A stretch of 64,000 nucleotides of DNA from JANMEX01 sp031422915. Lineage in GTDB: Bacteria > Pseudomonadota > Alphaproteobacteria > Rhizobiales > Rhizobiaceae. Below the pieces are notes generated by a model. The model was not told where the DNA came from. It saw only the letters and a program-made list of their open reading frames with translations, and searched no databases. This document shows positions 1 through 8,192 of the stretch, piece after piece. Numbering within the stretch: the stretch's first letter is position 1; each line of letters begins with the position of its first letter. A program made the position numbers and the translations under genes. The stretch lies in the NCBI GenBank assembly GCA_031422915.1, contig JANPEK010000135.1:1-64000 (forward strand), in the 5' to 3' direction.

Positions 1-89
1 CGCAAAGCTATCGTTCGTTGATTCCACTGCGAACGTCCACATTCTCACTTCGAAATTTGCAGCATAGCTTTTGTCGACACACACCTACC

Positions 90-1208
90 TTACATAATTC
101 CCCACGCCCGAAACCGCCCCCTGCCCGTCATCTCGCGCAGACCCAGTTCGCCAACCAGATTGAGCGCGCCCTGTTTCGAAACCTTCAACGCCTCTTGGAT
201 CATCCCCGACGACACCAGCGGCCGCGAAAGCACCAGATCAATGAGGTCCGGCAGCCGCGAACTGGTTCGCCGCTCGGTAAGTCGTCGCTCCATCTGACCC
301 TTCGCCAGCATCAGCCGGTCATGCTCTTTGAGGCCAAGCTTAGCTGCTTCAAAGACCGCGTCGAGCAAGGCCGCCAGCCGGTCAGCCAGACTGCGGGCGC
401 GCCGGCGCTCACGTGGAATCTGCTTGGCGCCAAGATGCAATGAGGCCAGATGATGGGCCGAAATCCCCTCCTGCCGCAGCAGCGCGGCGACCAGCAAAGG
501 TCCGAGCCAGCCCGCGCGCTGCAGCACATCTATCTCTGACCAGGCTTCGATGAGGATGGCTGCACGCAATACAACGGGAAGCGAACGGGTTTGGACCACA
601 ACGTCTAGCCATTCGGCGAGCCGCGCGTCCTCGTCCCACTCGGAGTCATAAACCAAGGACGGACGGTCGGGCCGCACGGCCGTTTCGCGTTCGGGTAAGG
701 CTTCGCTGCCCTCCAGTACCTTGGCGGTGCGCGCCAGCTGGGAATCCATCGCTGCCAGCGCCTTTGTGAGTTCATCCGTCGGAGCAGCGGCTCCCGCCTC
801 TGGTTGGACAATTACAGCCTGCGCAACCTCCCCTCCCCCGGCTGCGCGCGGTGCGGCCGCAGCGTCGCGGCGTGTCAGCCGCCGCAATCCATCCGCGCCA
901 AGCGCCCAGTCTGGCTTGTTCCCGAATATCTGACGCCGAGCGCGTAGAACGGCATGTGCCCGCGTCAGCTCGTGAGTTGGCAAACGGATATCCTTATGCG
1001 CGTCGTGCAGGACGAGGTCTTCCAGATGCACCAGCTCGCCTTCCAGCCAGAGGGCGGCGGCTGCATCGGCAAAATGCTGGCGCTCAATCCAGCCGTCGCA
1101 AACCGGTGATCGCGCAAGCCGCTCGTCGAGGCGCGCCAAGGCCTCGGTTGCCCGCGCGGCGGGTCCGATCAGCGCCTCCAAAGGCAGATTGCCAATTTCG
1201 TAAGCCAT
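90..1208 (-). CDS. DUF1612 / helix-turn-helix protein (RHE_PE00001-like)
   Basis: A 372-residue protein of the type annotated in rhizobial plasmids as a DUF1612 and helix-turn-helix protein. The N-terminal half (start MAYEIGNLPLEALIG) is followed by an Ala/Pro-rich linker near residues 115-150. The C-terminal third contains an Arg-rich segment and a final winged-helix-like region (LVSSGMIQEALKVSKQGALN, about residues 332-351) that would bind DNA. Such genes commonly sit beside repABC cassettes, as here. The role is unproven; regulation of plasmid or neighbouring genes is an inference. The divergent intergenic region holds an inverted repeat that could be its operator. Confidence 0.75.
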   Translation of the reverse strand: MAYEIGNLPLEALIGPAARATEALARLDERLARSPVCDGWIERQHFADAAAALWLEGELVHLEDLVLHDAHKDIRLPTHELTRAHAVLRARRQIFGNKPDWALGADGLRRLTRRDAAAAPRAAGGGEVAQAVIVQPEAGAAAPTDELTKALAAMDSQLARTAKVLEGSEALPERETAVRPDRPSLVYDSEWDEDARLAEWLDVVVQTRSLPVVLRAAILIEAWSEIDVLQRAGWLGPLLVAALLRQEGISAHHLASLHLGAKQIPRERRRARSLADRLAALLDAVFEAAKLGLKEHDRLMLAKGQMERRLTERRTSSRLPDLIDLVLSRPLVSSGMIQEALKVSKQGALNLVGELGLREMTGRGRFRAWGIM

Positions 1209-1230
1209 TGTTTCAACTGTAACAAATTCG

Positions 1231-1324
1231 CGATAGTGAAGCTATAATGATATTGAATGGACCCATAGGCTATCAACCGGGAATTACGTTTTCACTATTG
1301 ATAATAATAACTTATCGATAGTGA
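1231..1324. promoter_or_regulatory. Inverted repeat and repeated CGATAGTGA motif between divergent genes
   Basis: TCACTATTGATAA (1292-1304) is mirrored by TTATCGATAGTGA (1312-1324): 12 of 13 positions pair across a 7-base AT-rich spacer. The 9-mer CGATAGTGA also occurs at 1231-1239, just upstream of the leftward DUF1612 gene. The arrangement suits an operator pair in a divergent promoter region, or a core site used by the neighbouring recombinase. Both readings are inference. Confidence 0.5.
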
Positions 1325-1406
1325 TAGACCCGGCCCGAGAAATCAGTAGAATCGGGGCAAATCAGCGTCCGCTGAAGGCATTGAAACACAATCCGGAACG
1401 AGTTCC

Positions 1407-2582
1407 ATGCGCCAGAAACCAATGAGTAATCTCGGCAACGCCGAGTCTCTTCATACCCGCGCCGGAGAACTCGACGCGCTTGATGCCATCCTGCCGTTCA
1501 ACCGCCGCGAAAAGCTTGCCCGACTGCTGACGGACGATGATGTCGCAACCCTCAAGCATCTTACCAAGCAAGGCCTTGGCGCCAACACGATGCGAGCTCT
1601 GGCTTCGGATCTGGCCTATCTCGAATCTTGGGCCGCTTCTGCCACAGGCCGTCCGCTGCCCTGGCCGGCGCCTGAGGCGATGCTGATCAAGTTTGTAGCC
1701 CACCATCTTTGGGACAGGCATCAGCAGGAGATCGATCCGGCGCATGGCATGCCGCAGGATGTTGTCGCAGCACTTTTCAACGCCGGTCAGCTGCGCACAA
1801 ATGGCCCGCATGCCCCCGCCACCGTGCGACGCCGCCTGTCGTCCTGGTCAACGCTGACGCAATGGCGAGGCCTTGACGGCGCATTCGATGCGCCAGGATT
1901 GCGCGCGGCGATCAAACTGGCTGTGCGCGCCTCAGGCCGTCCACGCGGCCGCAAGAGCCAGAACGCGGTGACAGTGGACGTGCTGAGCGCCGTTTTAAAA
2001 GCCACCGGCAGTGACAGGACGGTTGATATCCGCGACCGCGCCCTCTTGCTTCTTGCTTTTGCCTCCGGCGGGCGGCGCCGCAGCGAGGTGGCGGCGCTCC
2101 GAAGGGAGGATCTCATCGATGAAGAACCCGTTCTCTCTGATCCAGCAGACCCCAACTCCCCGCTCCTGCCCTGCCTCACCATCCGCCTTGGCCGAACAAA
2201 AACAGCGGTGGCAGATGAAGACGAGCGCGTCATTCTCATCGGAAAACCTGTGACCGCCCTCAAGAACTGGCTCGAGCGCGCCAATATCTCATCCGGGCCG
2301 CTATTCCGCGGCATTGACCGCTGGGGTCATCTTGATCGCAAGGGTCTTGATCCGCAATCGGTCAATCTCATCCTCAAAACCCGGATCAAGGCCGCCGGTC
2401 TCGACCCTTCCGCCTATTCGGCGCATGGCCTGCGCTCCGGTTTTTTGACCGAGGCTGCCAATCGCGGCATCTCGCTGCCCGAGGCCATGCAGCAGTCGCG
2501 CCACAAATCCACCGCCCAGGCCGCCAGCTATTACAACGACGCGGAGCGCAAACTCGGCAAGGCGGCGCGGCTGATGAGCTAA
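1407..2582 (+). CDS. Tyrosine recombinase / phage-type integrase
   Basis: A 391-residue site-specific recombinase. An N-terminal SAM-like core-binding domain (about residues 30-150) precedes the catalytic domain. The catalytic set is visible: Arg in GGRRRSEVAAL (about 223), HGLR with His340 and Arg343, RHK with His366, and a Tyr nucleophile in AASYYNDAE (375/376). Length fits the XerC/D-integrase superfamily. An alternative ATG lies five codons downstream at 1422. It is divergent from the DUF1612 gene and ends just before repC. It could resolve plasmid multimers or be a relic of an integrated element; the sequence does not decide between these. Confidence 0.9.
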   Translation: MRQKPMSNLGNAESLHTRAGELDALDAILPFNRREKLARLLTDDDVATLKHLTKQGLGANTMRALASDLAYLESWAASATGRPLPWPAPEAMLIKFVAHHLWDRHQQEIDPAHGMPQDVVAALFNAGQLRTNGPHAPATVRRRLSSWSTLTQWRGLDGAFDAPGLRAAIKLAVRASGRPRGRKSQNAVTVDVLSAVLKATGSDRTVDIRDRALLLLAFASGGRRRSEVAALRREDLIDEEPVLSDPADPNSPLLPCLTIRLGRTKTAVADEDERVILIGKPVTALKNWLERANISSGPLFRGIDRWGHLDRKGLDPQSVNLILKTRIKAAGLDPSAYSAHGLRSGFLTEAANRGISLPEAMQQSRHKSTAQAASYYNDAERKLGKAARLMS

Positions 2583-2592
2583 AAGCGGTCAT

Positions 2593-3924
2593 TCAGCCCT
2601 GCCCTCCGCCAACCAGCCGCATATGGCCGCCGTTGGCCCGCAGCTGTGCCAGCAGCATCGGCCAGAGCGAGAATTCGCCGGCCTTGGCCTTGTCGGTCAA
2701 CACGCGCAGATATCCGCCTGCCGAAGTGATGTGTTCAGCCCGCTGCAGGATGCAGGCAATGACAATTGCCGCCCTCTCCTGTCCCAACACCTCGCAAGCG
2801 TCCTGGTAGGCGCTTGGCGACACGCCAAACACCGACCGCGCCGTCACCGCCGCGCTCATCAAATCGCGCCATGTGGCAATTTCGCCCTTGGCGTAGTTCG
2901 CAATATCCGGGCAGGCTTTCAGCACCAGGCCGAGCGGGATGGGCTTTTCGGCCGGAATGCCGGATTCCACGCCCAAGTCCGGTGTTTCAGCGATGCCGCC
3001 ACCCACGCCTGTCTTGCCTCCAGCTGCAGCGTGCTCCACAGGTCCGGTATTGTCCGCATCCGTTTCGCCCTGCTTTGTTCTAAAGCGAGGTTCAAGATCA
3101 GATGTGGATTGTGTTTTTGAATTCTGTTTGTGGCACTCATTATGAGACTCATTGGCGCTCATATTTTGAGAATTCAGCTTGTTTTCCAAGAGTTTGGAGA
3201 TTTCCAGGTGCATGCACTCCAGCCCGTCGGCAGCAAGTTCTAAATCCTCGCTGCCCGCCTGCCGTGGAAGCGCGTCCACAGTGGCGCGGAACAACGTGTG
3301 CTTGGCCTGCCAGTCGATGTCAAGGAGTGTCTCGGAGCCCAGCTCGATCAGCTTGTCGACATCGCGGCGCAACAGGCTCAGCCGCTCCTTGAGCATCTTC
3401 AGCCGGTAGCGTTCCTCACGCACCTCCTGCGCCAGCGCTTCGATTTCGAAGGCGCGGGCGATCAGCGGAGAAATGTTAAAGCCGAAGGCCTCACGACCGT
3501 CGACGCTCTCCCCTGCCCCTCCTCCGACTGCGAACCGCGCCTTGCGCGCAAAGCGCTTGCCGTTGGGACTGTCCTTCCGGAAAATCAGCCCCGCCTGCAC
3601 CAGCGCGCTCAAATGCCGACGCAGTGTCGCCGGTGCCATTCCATAGGCCCGAAGCGACAATTGTGCATTGGACGGAAACACCACTAGGCCATTCGCCTCA
3701 GCGAGCTCCGTCTCTGGATAAAAGGTCAGCAGCGCGTTCAGCACCACCAACGCGCGATCCGATATGCCAAGCCTGTCCCGCGCCTCGCTCACCCCGCGAA
3801 GCAGCTTCCATTTGTCGACCGAAAGCTCCGGATCGATCTCGCTCGCATTGGCCTGGGTCGCCAACATGCCAAGCGAAAACGGTCGTCGCCCAAAGGGCGT
3901 CGTGAATGCATGTCCCGTCTGCAT
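2593..3924 (-). CDS. repC: Plasmid replication initiator RepC
   Basis: A 443-residue RepC, the initiator of repABC replicons. The N-terminal part starts MQTGHAFTTPFGRRPFSLGM and has the winged-helix DNA-binding region typical of the family (LRAYGMAPATLRRHLSALVQ, about residues 90-109). A coiled-coil-like stretch rich in Glu/Arg/Leu follows near 165-205. The variable Ser/Asn/Gln-rich linker, about residues 255-285, is encoded by unusually AT-rich DNA. It is the last gene of the leftward repA-repB-repC cassette and is separated from repB by 153 bases holding a candidate antisense RNA. It looks intact. Confidence 0.95.
   Translation of the reverse strand: MQTGHAFTTPFGRRPFSLGMLATQANASEIDPELSVDKWKLLRGVSEARDRLGISDRALVVLNALLTFYPETELAEANGLVVFPSNAQLSLRAYGMAPATLRRHLSALVQAGLIFRKDSPNGKRFARKARFAVGGGAGESVDGREAFGFNISPLIARAFEIEALAQEVREERYRLKMLKERLSLLRRDVDKLIELGSETLLDIDWQAKHTLFRATVDALPRQAGSEDLELAADGLECMHLEISKLLENKLNSQNMSANESHNECHKQNSKTQSTSDLEPRFRTKQGETDADNTGPVEHAAAGGKTGVGGGIAETPDLGVESGIPAEKPIPLGLVLKACPDIANYAKGEIATWRDLMSAAVTARSVFGVSPSAYQDACEVLGQERAAIVIACILQRAEHITSAGGYLRVLTDKAKAGEFSLWPMLLAQLRANGGHMRLVGGGQG
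3090..3210. other. Candidate replication origin (AT-rich segment inside repC)
   Basis: The codons around 3100-3195 are markedly richer in A/T than the rest of repC, and the encoded protein there is a low-complexity linker. In studied repABC replicons the origin is an AT-rich stretch within the repC coding sequence, so this is the natural candidate. The assignment rests on composition and position only. Confidence 0.5.
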
Positions 3925-4016
3925 AGTTCTTGCCTTCGTTAAGGCAAAAGAAATCCGCTCACCAAATCGGCGCCAAAGACTCTTGACAGAGATTCCCGGA
4001 AATGCGATTCTTCAGT

Positions 4017-4068
4017 TGCGACTTAAAGAAAGGGCTTCCGTGACGGTGACGTTTCGGGGCTTTTTTCT
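4017..4068 (+). ncRNA. Candidate counter-transcribed RNA (ctRNA, incA-type)
   Basis: The 153-base repB-repC gap is where repABC plasmids encode a short antisense RNA that represses repC. On the strand opposite repC there is a TTGACA box (3983-3988), a 17-base spacer and a weak -10 (GATTCT, 4006-4011). These predict a start near 4017. Downstream is a G/C-containing imperfect hairpin (GCTTC pairing with GGGGC) followed by a T-run at 4061-4066. The resulting RNA of about 50 nt matches the size of known ctRNAs. The -10 is poor and the hairpin includes G-U pairs. Confidence 0.6.
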
Positions 4069-4077
4069 TTTGCTGGT

Positions 4078-5133
4078 TCAGTCTCCAGTTTTTTCTTGAA
4101 ATTCGACGAAGAGCGCCTCTAGGCGCATTTCGACAAACTCGGCGAATCCTGGCGCGGCGCTCTTGTCAAAAGAAAGAGTGCGGGCCCTTGTTGTTTCTTT
4201 GACCCTCACAAACTTTGACCAAGCAGAACGATCACGACTGTACGCCGTGCGAATAGGAGTTTTTGAGAGATTACCTAATCGCTCGGAAGTTTCGAGCGAT
4301 GAGAGCCGCCTAGAAAGCAGATCAAACTTTTCGTCCGGGCTCGCCTGACAAAAGCTTGGTTGTGCCAAAAGCTTGGTTGCTTCAGCAGCACCGCTGCTAT
4401 CTCTGAATTTGAGGGAAAGCTCATACCAGCGATCACGACCTATGCCTCTCGCTGAACCGAACAGTTTTATTACGTCTTTCGGGATTAACCTCGTCACAGA
4501 ATGCATTTTTGAAATCACGGATTTATTCACTGTAAGCGCAGTTTCCACAATGCTCGTTTCGAAGCCCCTTTCCAGCAAACTTGCAGCAAACAATGCCTGT
4601 TCAATAAATGAGAGGTCGGCGCGCGCTGAATTCTCTTGGCCTTGTGCGACCACGTGGTCCTCGTCGCTCAATTCTCGCACAACGGCCCGTACTGGCAGCC
4701 CCAATAGTCGTGCCGCCCTAACCCTCCGATGCCCGAAGACAACCTGAAAACGCCCGGCAAGATTGGGGTTTGGTCGAACCAAAATCGGTGTATCCTGGCC
4801 ACGGGATTGAATAGCACTTACGAGTTCCTGAAACCGATCTTCATCAAAGTCGATACGGTCTTGGACGAAAGAGTCGTCAATTGAATCTGGATTTAGATCG
4901 ACAACTGTTTCGCCTGCCAGCAGTTTTTGCTCGATCTTTTGAGCAGCCTCAACTTTTGTTGCCATTTCATTTGCAGCACGGCTCATCATGCCAAACGCCC
5001 CTCCCCCGGAGCGGGGAGGTTTTGACGATGCCAAGTTTTCAGCCTCGGAGTTTACTGCGGTAAAATCATTCTTTTCGTCAAACATACCGGAAAGCAGGCC
5101 TTTGCGCGCCATTTCAGCGGCCTCCCAGCTCAA
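4078..5133 (-). CDS. repB: Plasmid partitioning protein RepB (ParB family)
   Basis: A 351-residue ParB-like centromere-binding protein. The N-terminal region starts MSWEAAEMARKGLLSGMFDE, typical of RepB. A ParB/sulfiredoxin nuclease-like domain follows (about residues 75-165, including VVFGHRRVRAARLLGLPVRA). Next is a helix-turn-helix segment (TALTVNKSVISKMHSVTRLI, about 197-216). It is the second gene of the leftward cassette, 18 bases downstream of repA. It would bind parS and act with RepA in partition and autorepression. A parS-like palindrome lies within its own 5' coding sequence (5050-5065). Confidence 0.95.
   Translation of the reverse strand: MSWEAAEMARKGLLSGMFDEKNDFTAVNSEAENLASSKPPRSGGGAFGMMSRAANEMATKVEAAQKIEQKLLAGETVVDLNPDSIDDSFVQDRIDFDEDRFQELVSAIQSRGQDTPILVRPNPNLAGRFQVVFGHRRVRAARLLGLPVRAVVRELSDEDHVVAQGQENSARADLSFIEQALFAASLLERGFETSIVETALTVNKSVISKMHSVTRLIPKDVIKLFGSARGIGRDRWYELSLKFRDSSGAAEATKLLAQPSFCQASPDEKFDLLSRRLSSLETSERLGNLSKTPIRTAYSRDRSAWSKFVRVKETTRARTLSFDKSAAPGFAEFVEMRLEALFVEFQEKTGD
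5050..5065. promoter_or_regulatory. parS-like palindrome inside repB
   Basis: GTTTACTGCGGTAAAA fits the rhizobial RepB-binding consensus GTTnnnnGCnnnnAAC except for the last base. It shares GTTTACT and GGTAAA with the palindrome upstream of repA. It lies in the 5' end of the repB coding sequence. Position and one mismatch make it a weaker site. Confidence 0.45.
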
Positions 5134-5151
5134 AATCAGGGGAAAAAAACG

Positions 5152-6363
5152 TCATGACCTCCCCCACGCTTGGTGCACCAATGACGTAATTTCAGAATTT
5201 ACCGCATTGAGTGATTCCATTGCACGGTCATAAGTCGACCGAGTGAACTGCATACGCTCAACTTCATAAAGCGTCTGTTTGGTAAGTCCGGCATCAGAAA
5301 TCGCTGTGCTTTTCAGCAATGAATTTTGAAGCACAAAGCTACGAAACATGGTTCGCAGAAACTCCACCATTTGCCCTTGCGGTCCATCACCTGGCTCGTA
5401 ACGAGTGATCAAATAACGGAACCAATCCAGCTTCATATTGCCTCCACCTCGCCTGATTGGTTCGAGAATCTCACCCAACATCAATAGAAACTGACACATG
5501 CTCATCACATCAAGCATTTGCGGATGCACCGTGATCAAAACTGACGTTGCGGATGAAAGTGCCGTCAACGTGAGATAACCGAGTTGCGGAGGGCAATCGA
5601 GGACGACAACATCGTAGTTCTTTTCGATCTCACTCAACGACTCATCGAGGCGGGTAAAGAAAACCCTGCCAATTTCGCGAGTTCCCTTCTCAGCCAAAAC
5701 AAGGGGCGTGTCGTATTCAAAGGCCTGTAGCTCAAGGTTCGCCGGAACAATATCGAGCCCCGGAAAATTCGTAGATTTGATCAACTGAGACAGTTTTTTT
5801 CGATACTCATCATAGCGCAATGCCTCATAAAGACTGTCGTCCTTGTCAATCTCAGGCTGGATACCGTGAAGAGCAGAAAGTGACGCTTGGGGATCCAAAT
5901 CCATAGTCAAGACACGATGGCCAGTAAGGGCAAGGTGCTGCGAAAGATGAGCGGCCGTGGTTGTCTTACCCGATCCGCCCTTAAAATTCACAACAGCAAT
6001 AATCTGCAAGTGCTCACTGCCCCGCCGATGAGGAACGTATTTCTTAACGTCAGATCGACCGTTTTTATCTAGGTAATGCCTCATTTCGAGCATTTGTTCG
6101 GCCGAGTACGAACGACGCCCAGTCGCTGTCATAGCTGGCTCTGGCCCTTTGCCTTCGAGCGATAGATTTTTGAGATGGCCAGCGGTGATACCCAGATAAC
6201 CAGCCGCTTCTGAAAGCTGAAATGAACGCAAACTCTTTTGGGCGTTTGGTGGAAAATTTTCTAACCGGTGCCGATGCAAGCGCTTAGAAAGCTCATTGCC
6301 CTGCCCAAGAATCAGCTCGTCAAAATTTGACAGGGCGTTTCTAAAGGAAGGTGCGATATTCAT
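5152..6363 (-). CDS. repA: Plasmid partitioning ATPase RepA (ParA family)
   Basis: A 403-residue ParA-type ATPase, first gene of the repABC cassette. The N-terminal ~110 residues form the HTH domain that lets RepA repress its own promoter (YLGITAGHLKNLSLEGKGPE, about 56-75). The deviant Walker A motif VNFKGGSGKTTTAAHL (about 127-142) and Walker B-like VVVLDCPPQLGYLTL follow. It partners with RepB on parS to segregate the plasmid. Length and motifs are normal. The upstream region carries a near-perfect 16-base palindrome, as expected for partition or autoregulation. Confidence 0.96.
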   Translation of the reverse strand: MNIAPSFRNALSNFDELILGQGNELSKRLHRHRLENFPPNAQKSLRSFQLSEAAGYLGITAGHLKNLSLEGKGPEPAMTATGRRSYSAEQMLEMRHYLDKNGRSDVKKYVPHRRGSEHLQIIAVVNFKGGSGKTTTAAHLSQHLALTGHRVLTMDLDPQASLSALHGIQPEIDKDDSLYEALRYDEYRKKLSQLIKSTNFPGLDIVPANLELQAFEYDTPLVLAEKGTREIGRVFFTRLDESLSEIEKNYDVVVLDCPPQLGYLTLTALSSATSVLITVHPQMLDVMSMCQFLLMLGEILEPIRRGGGNMKLDWFRYLITRYEPGDGPQGQMVEFLRTMFRSFVLQNSLLKSTAISDAGLTKQTLYEVERMQFTRSTYDRAMESLNAVNSEITSLVHQAWGRS

Positions 6364-6487
6364 ACTAAATTGTTCCGATATGCGAATTTACGAGGGGAAT
6401 TCTCTTAAATCGCATTTAGCTCCGATTCTCTCTACCGTGCAAGGAATTTATAGTTAATGAAACGTTAACGAAAGCCCGTCTCTCGCG

Positions 6488-6503
6488 GTTTACTATGGTA
6501 AAC
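6488..6503. promoter_or_regulatory. parS-like palindrome upstream of repA
   Basis: GTTTACTATGGTAAAC is a palindrome matching in 14 of 16 positions and follows GTTnnnn..nnnnAAC, the repABC centromere pattern, with AT rather than GC in the centre. It lies about 125 bases upstream of the repA start. Together with the 5050 site it gives two related copies in the cassette. Confidence 0.55.
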
Positions 6504-7503
6504 TTCTGGGCAGACTGTTTTAATTGCGCATTGCCCAATACGCCCTCAAAGCGCTGCAGCCACTCAGCCTGAACGCAGAGAAGATCAATCGCTCAAAAGA
6601 GGCGTCTTTACGAACCCGAGCCGATGACCGCTAAAGACAGTTTTGTGATCGGCGATGTGGTGGGCCAACACGACGGCAAAAGCCAGGTTACTAGCGGACA
6701 CATAGGAGAGTCAGCATCGCGGCGCTGCAGAGCAGCGCCACTCTGGACTTGCTACGCCATTGAGTTTGCCTACGCAGGGCAGGGGCTTTGCCACTGTCTC
6801 TCCCAAGCGTGCGATTGTGGTTCGATCTTAGCAAGAGTGATCGTCACCCGAGCGGGCGCAGACTGCCGGCGAAAGGCTGCGTTTGCGAAGCGAATAGAGC
6901 CTGGCCACCAGGCGGCATGCACAAACACCTCAATTCATTTTCGTCCGCCGCTCAAATTCAATTGCCGCTGAGATTGGCTCAAACATCAATTCAGCTCCGC
7001 CACCATAATGGTCTGCGCCTTTGGCCAATGCCAATTCAAGCGAGATCATGGCTGCCCGCCGCTGAAACTCAACGACATTTGCGTGGACTTTAATGTTTGG
7101 ACTTATCGTTCCCATCGCCCGAATGAAAAGACGCCGTATTATCACCACGTGTGGGGACATCACCGCCGCAATTTGCCAGTCTAAGAGTGACAGCTTTCAA
7201 GCAACGCATTTGCCGCGCACGAGGACGCGGGGCAGGGGAGAGTAGGCCGTCTGTATATTGAAGTCAGCGCCGTTGCAAAAGTGCCTGTGGCGATGTATTA
7301 AACAACCGGCAGTGCCTTTTTAGAAATGTGGGCGGGGCAGGGCAGCCGATCAGCAAACTTTGATCGCTGCGCGGGCTAGGATTCTATTGTGCGTCTGCCG
7401 AACCCATCTGGCGCGGCCTCAATCTGCGGGCTCGTCCACTTGCAGAAAACGTCTTGCAATTATCTGAAAACACATGATAATCATATCACCTTCTCTTGGC
7501 ATT
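6504..7503. other. Long region without a recognisable gene
   Basis: About 1 kb between the repA upstream region and a Fic pseudogene. Open frames here are short and have no family resemblance I can name. The best is a leftward frame at 6930-7163. Composition looks like decayed coding DNA rather than a structured regulatory region. I saw no convincing RNA gene, terminator or repeat. Confidence 0.5.
6930..7163 (-). CDS. Small hypothetical protein (doubtful)
   Basis: A leftward frame of 77 codons; an internal start at MGTISPNIKVHANVVEFQRR would give about 61 residues. The product is helical-looking and amphipathic (KVHANVVEFQRRAAMISLEL), a pattern seen in small phasin-like or granule-associated proteins, but I cannot place it in a family. 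No strong ribosome binding site is evident. It could equally be the relic of a longer gene. Confidence 0.2.
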   Translation of the reverse strand: MMSPHVVIIRRLFIRAMGTISPNIKVHANVVEFQRRAAMISLELALAKGADHYGGGAELMFEPISAAIEFERRTKMN

Positions 7504-7532
7504 TGAGGCGAATATCTGACATATTCGCCTCA
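7504..7532. promoter_or_regulatory. Perfect inverted repeat upstream of fic remnant
   Basis: TGAGGCGAATAT (7504-7515) and ATATTCGCCTCA (7521-7532) are perfect 12-base arms around a 5-base loop. The second arm ends six bases before the first recognisable fic codon. It is probably an operator or translational control element of the former fic gene. There is no T-run, so a terminator is unlikely. Confidence 0.6.
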
Positions 7533-7537
7533 TAAAG

Positions 7538-8174
7538 CATATCTGGCAGGCTCGCGTCTGGCCCAACTTCGACTATGATCGAGCGGAAACCGAACCGCAT
7601 CTGGCAGCGGCCATTGAGGCGCTGGGGAAGTATCGGGCCTTCTGGTAGGCCTCGACCCCGACGATTTGGAGGAACTGAGGCCTGCCCAGGTGGTGCAGGA
7701 AGCGATGTCCTCTTTTGGCATTGATGGCGTGACCCTAGACGCGGCCGAAATTGAGGCCTCCGTCATTGCCTCCCTGAAACAGCGCAACCGCGCCATCGTA
7801 TCGCGCTGATCGGATTCGATTGTCGAACTCATGCTGGCGGCGCAACGCGCGAAAAAACCGCTGACGGCGGACACACTCAAGGACTGGCACAGACTCCTCT
7901 TTTACGGGATCGAAGTCGAAGATCTTGGAACATGGCGCAGATTCGAGATCGACATTGTCCGTTCAGCCGCTGCCGGAAACAAAGATATCCTCTACATGGC
8001 GCCGCCGCCTGATCAGATGGACGCCGAGATGGCTGTCTTTCTGAAGTGGCTTGCGCAGGAGCAAAAGCATCCGACACCAATCGTGGCAGCAATCGCGCAT
8101 CTGTAGTTTGAATCAATCCACCCGTTCTCGGATGGCAATGGGCGTATCGGGCCCGCCATCATCGAACAGGTGTC
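7538..8174 (+). pseudogene. Fic-family AMP-transferase, degraded and truncated
   Basis: Translated pieces spell a Fic protein with an N-terminal DUF4172-type domain: IWQARVWPNFDYDRAETEPH, then, after a frameshift near 7644, VGLDPDDLEELRPAQVVQEA. The core ends in HPFSDGNGR, the Fic catalytic loop (HPFx[D/E]GNGR). Lesions are: no ATG at the expected start, the frameshift, an in-frame TGA at about 7808, an in-frame TAG at 8104-8106 four residues before the Fic motif, and truncation right after the motif by the IS3 element starting at 8175. Fic enzymes AMPylate target proteins; this copy cannot be functional. Confidence 0.85.
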
Positions 8175-8192
8175 TGAATAGCCCCGAGTTTC

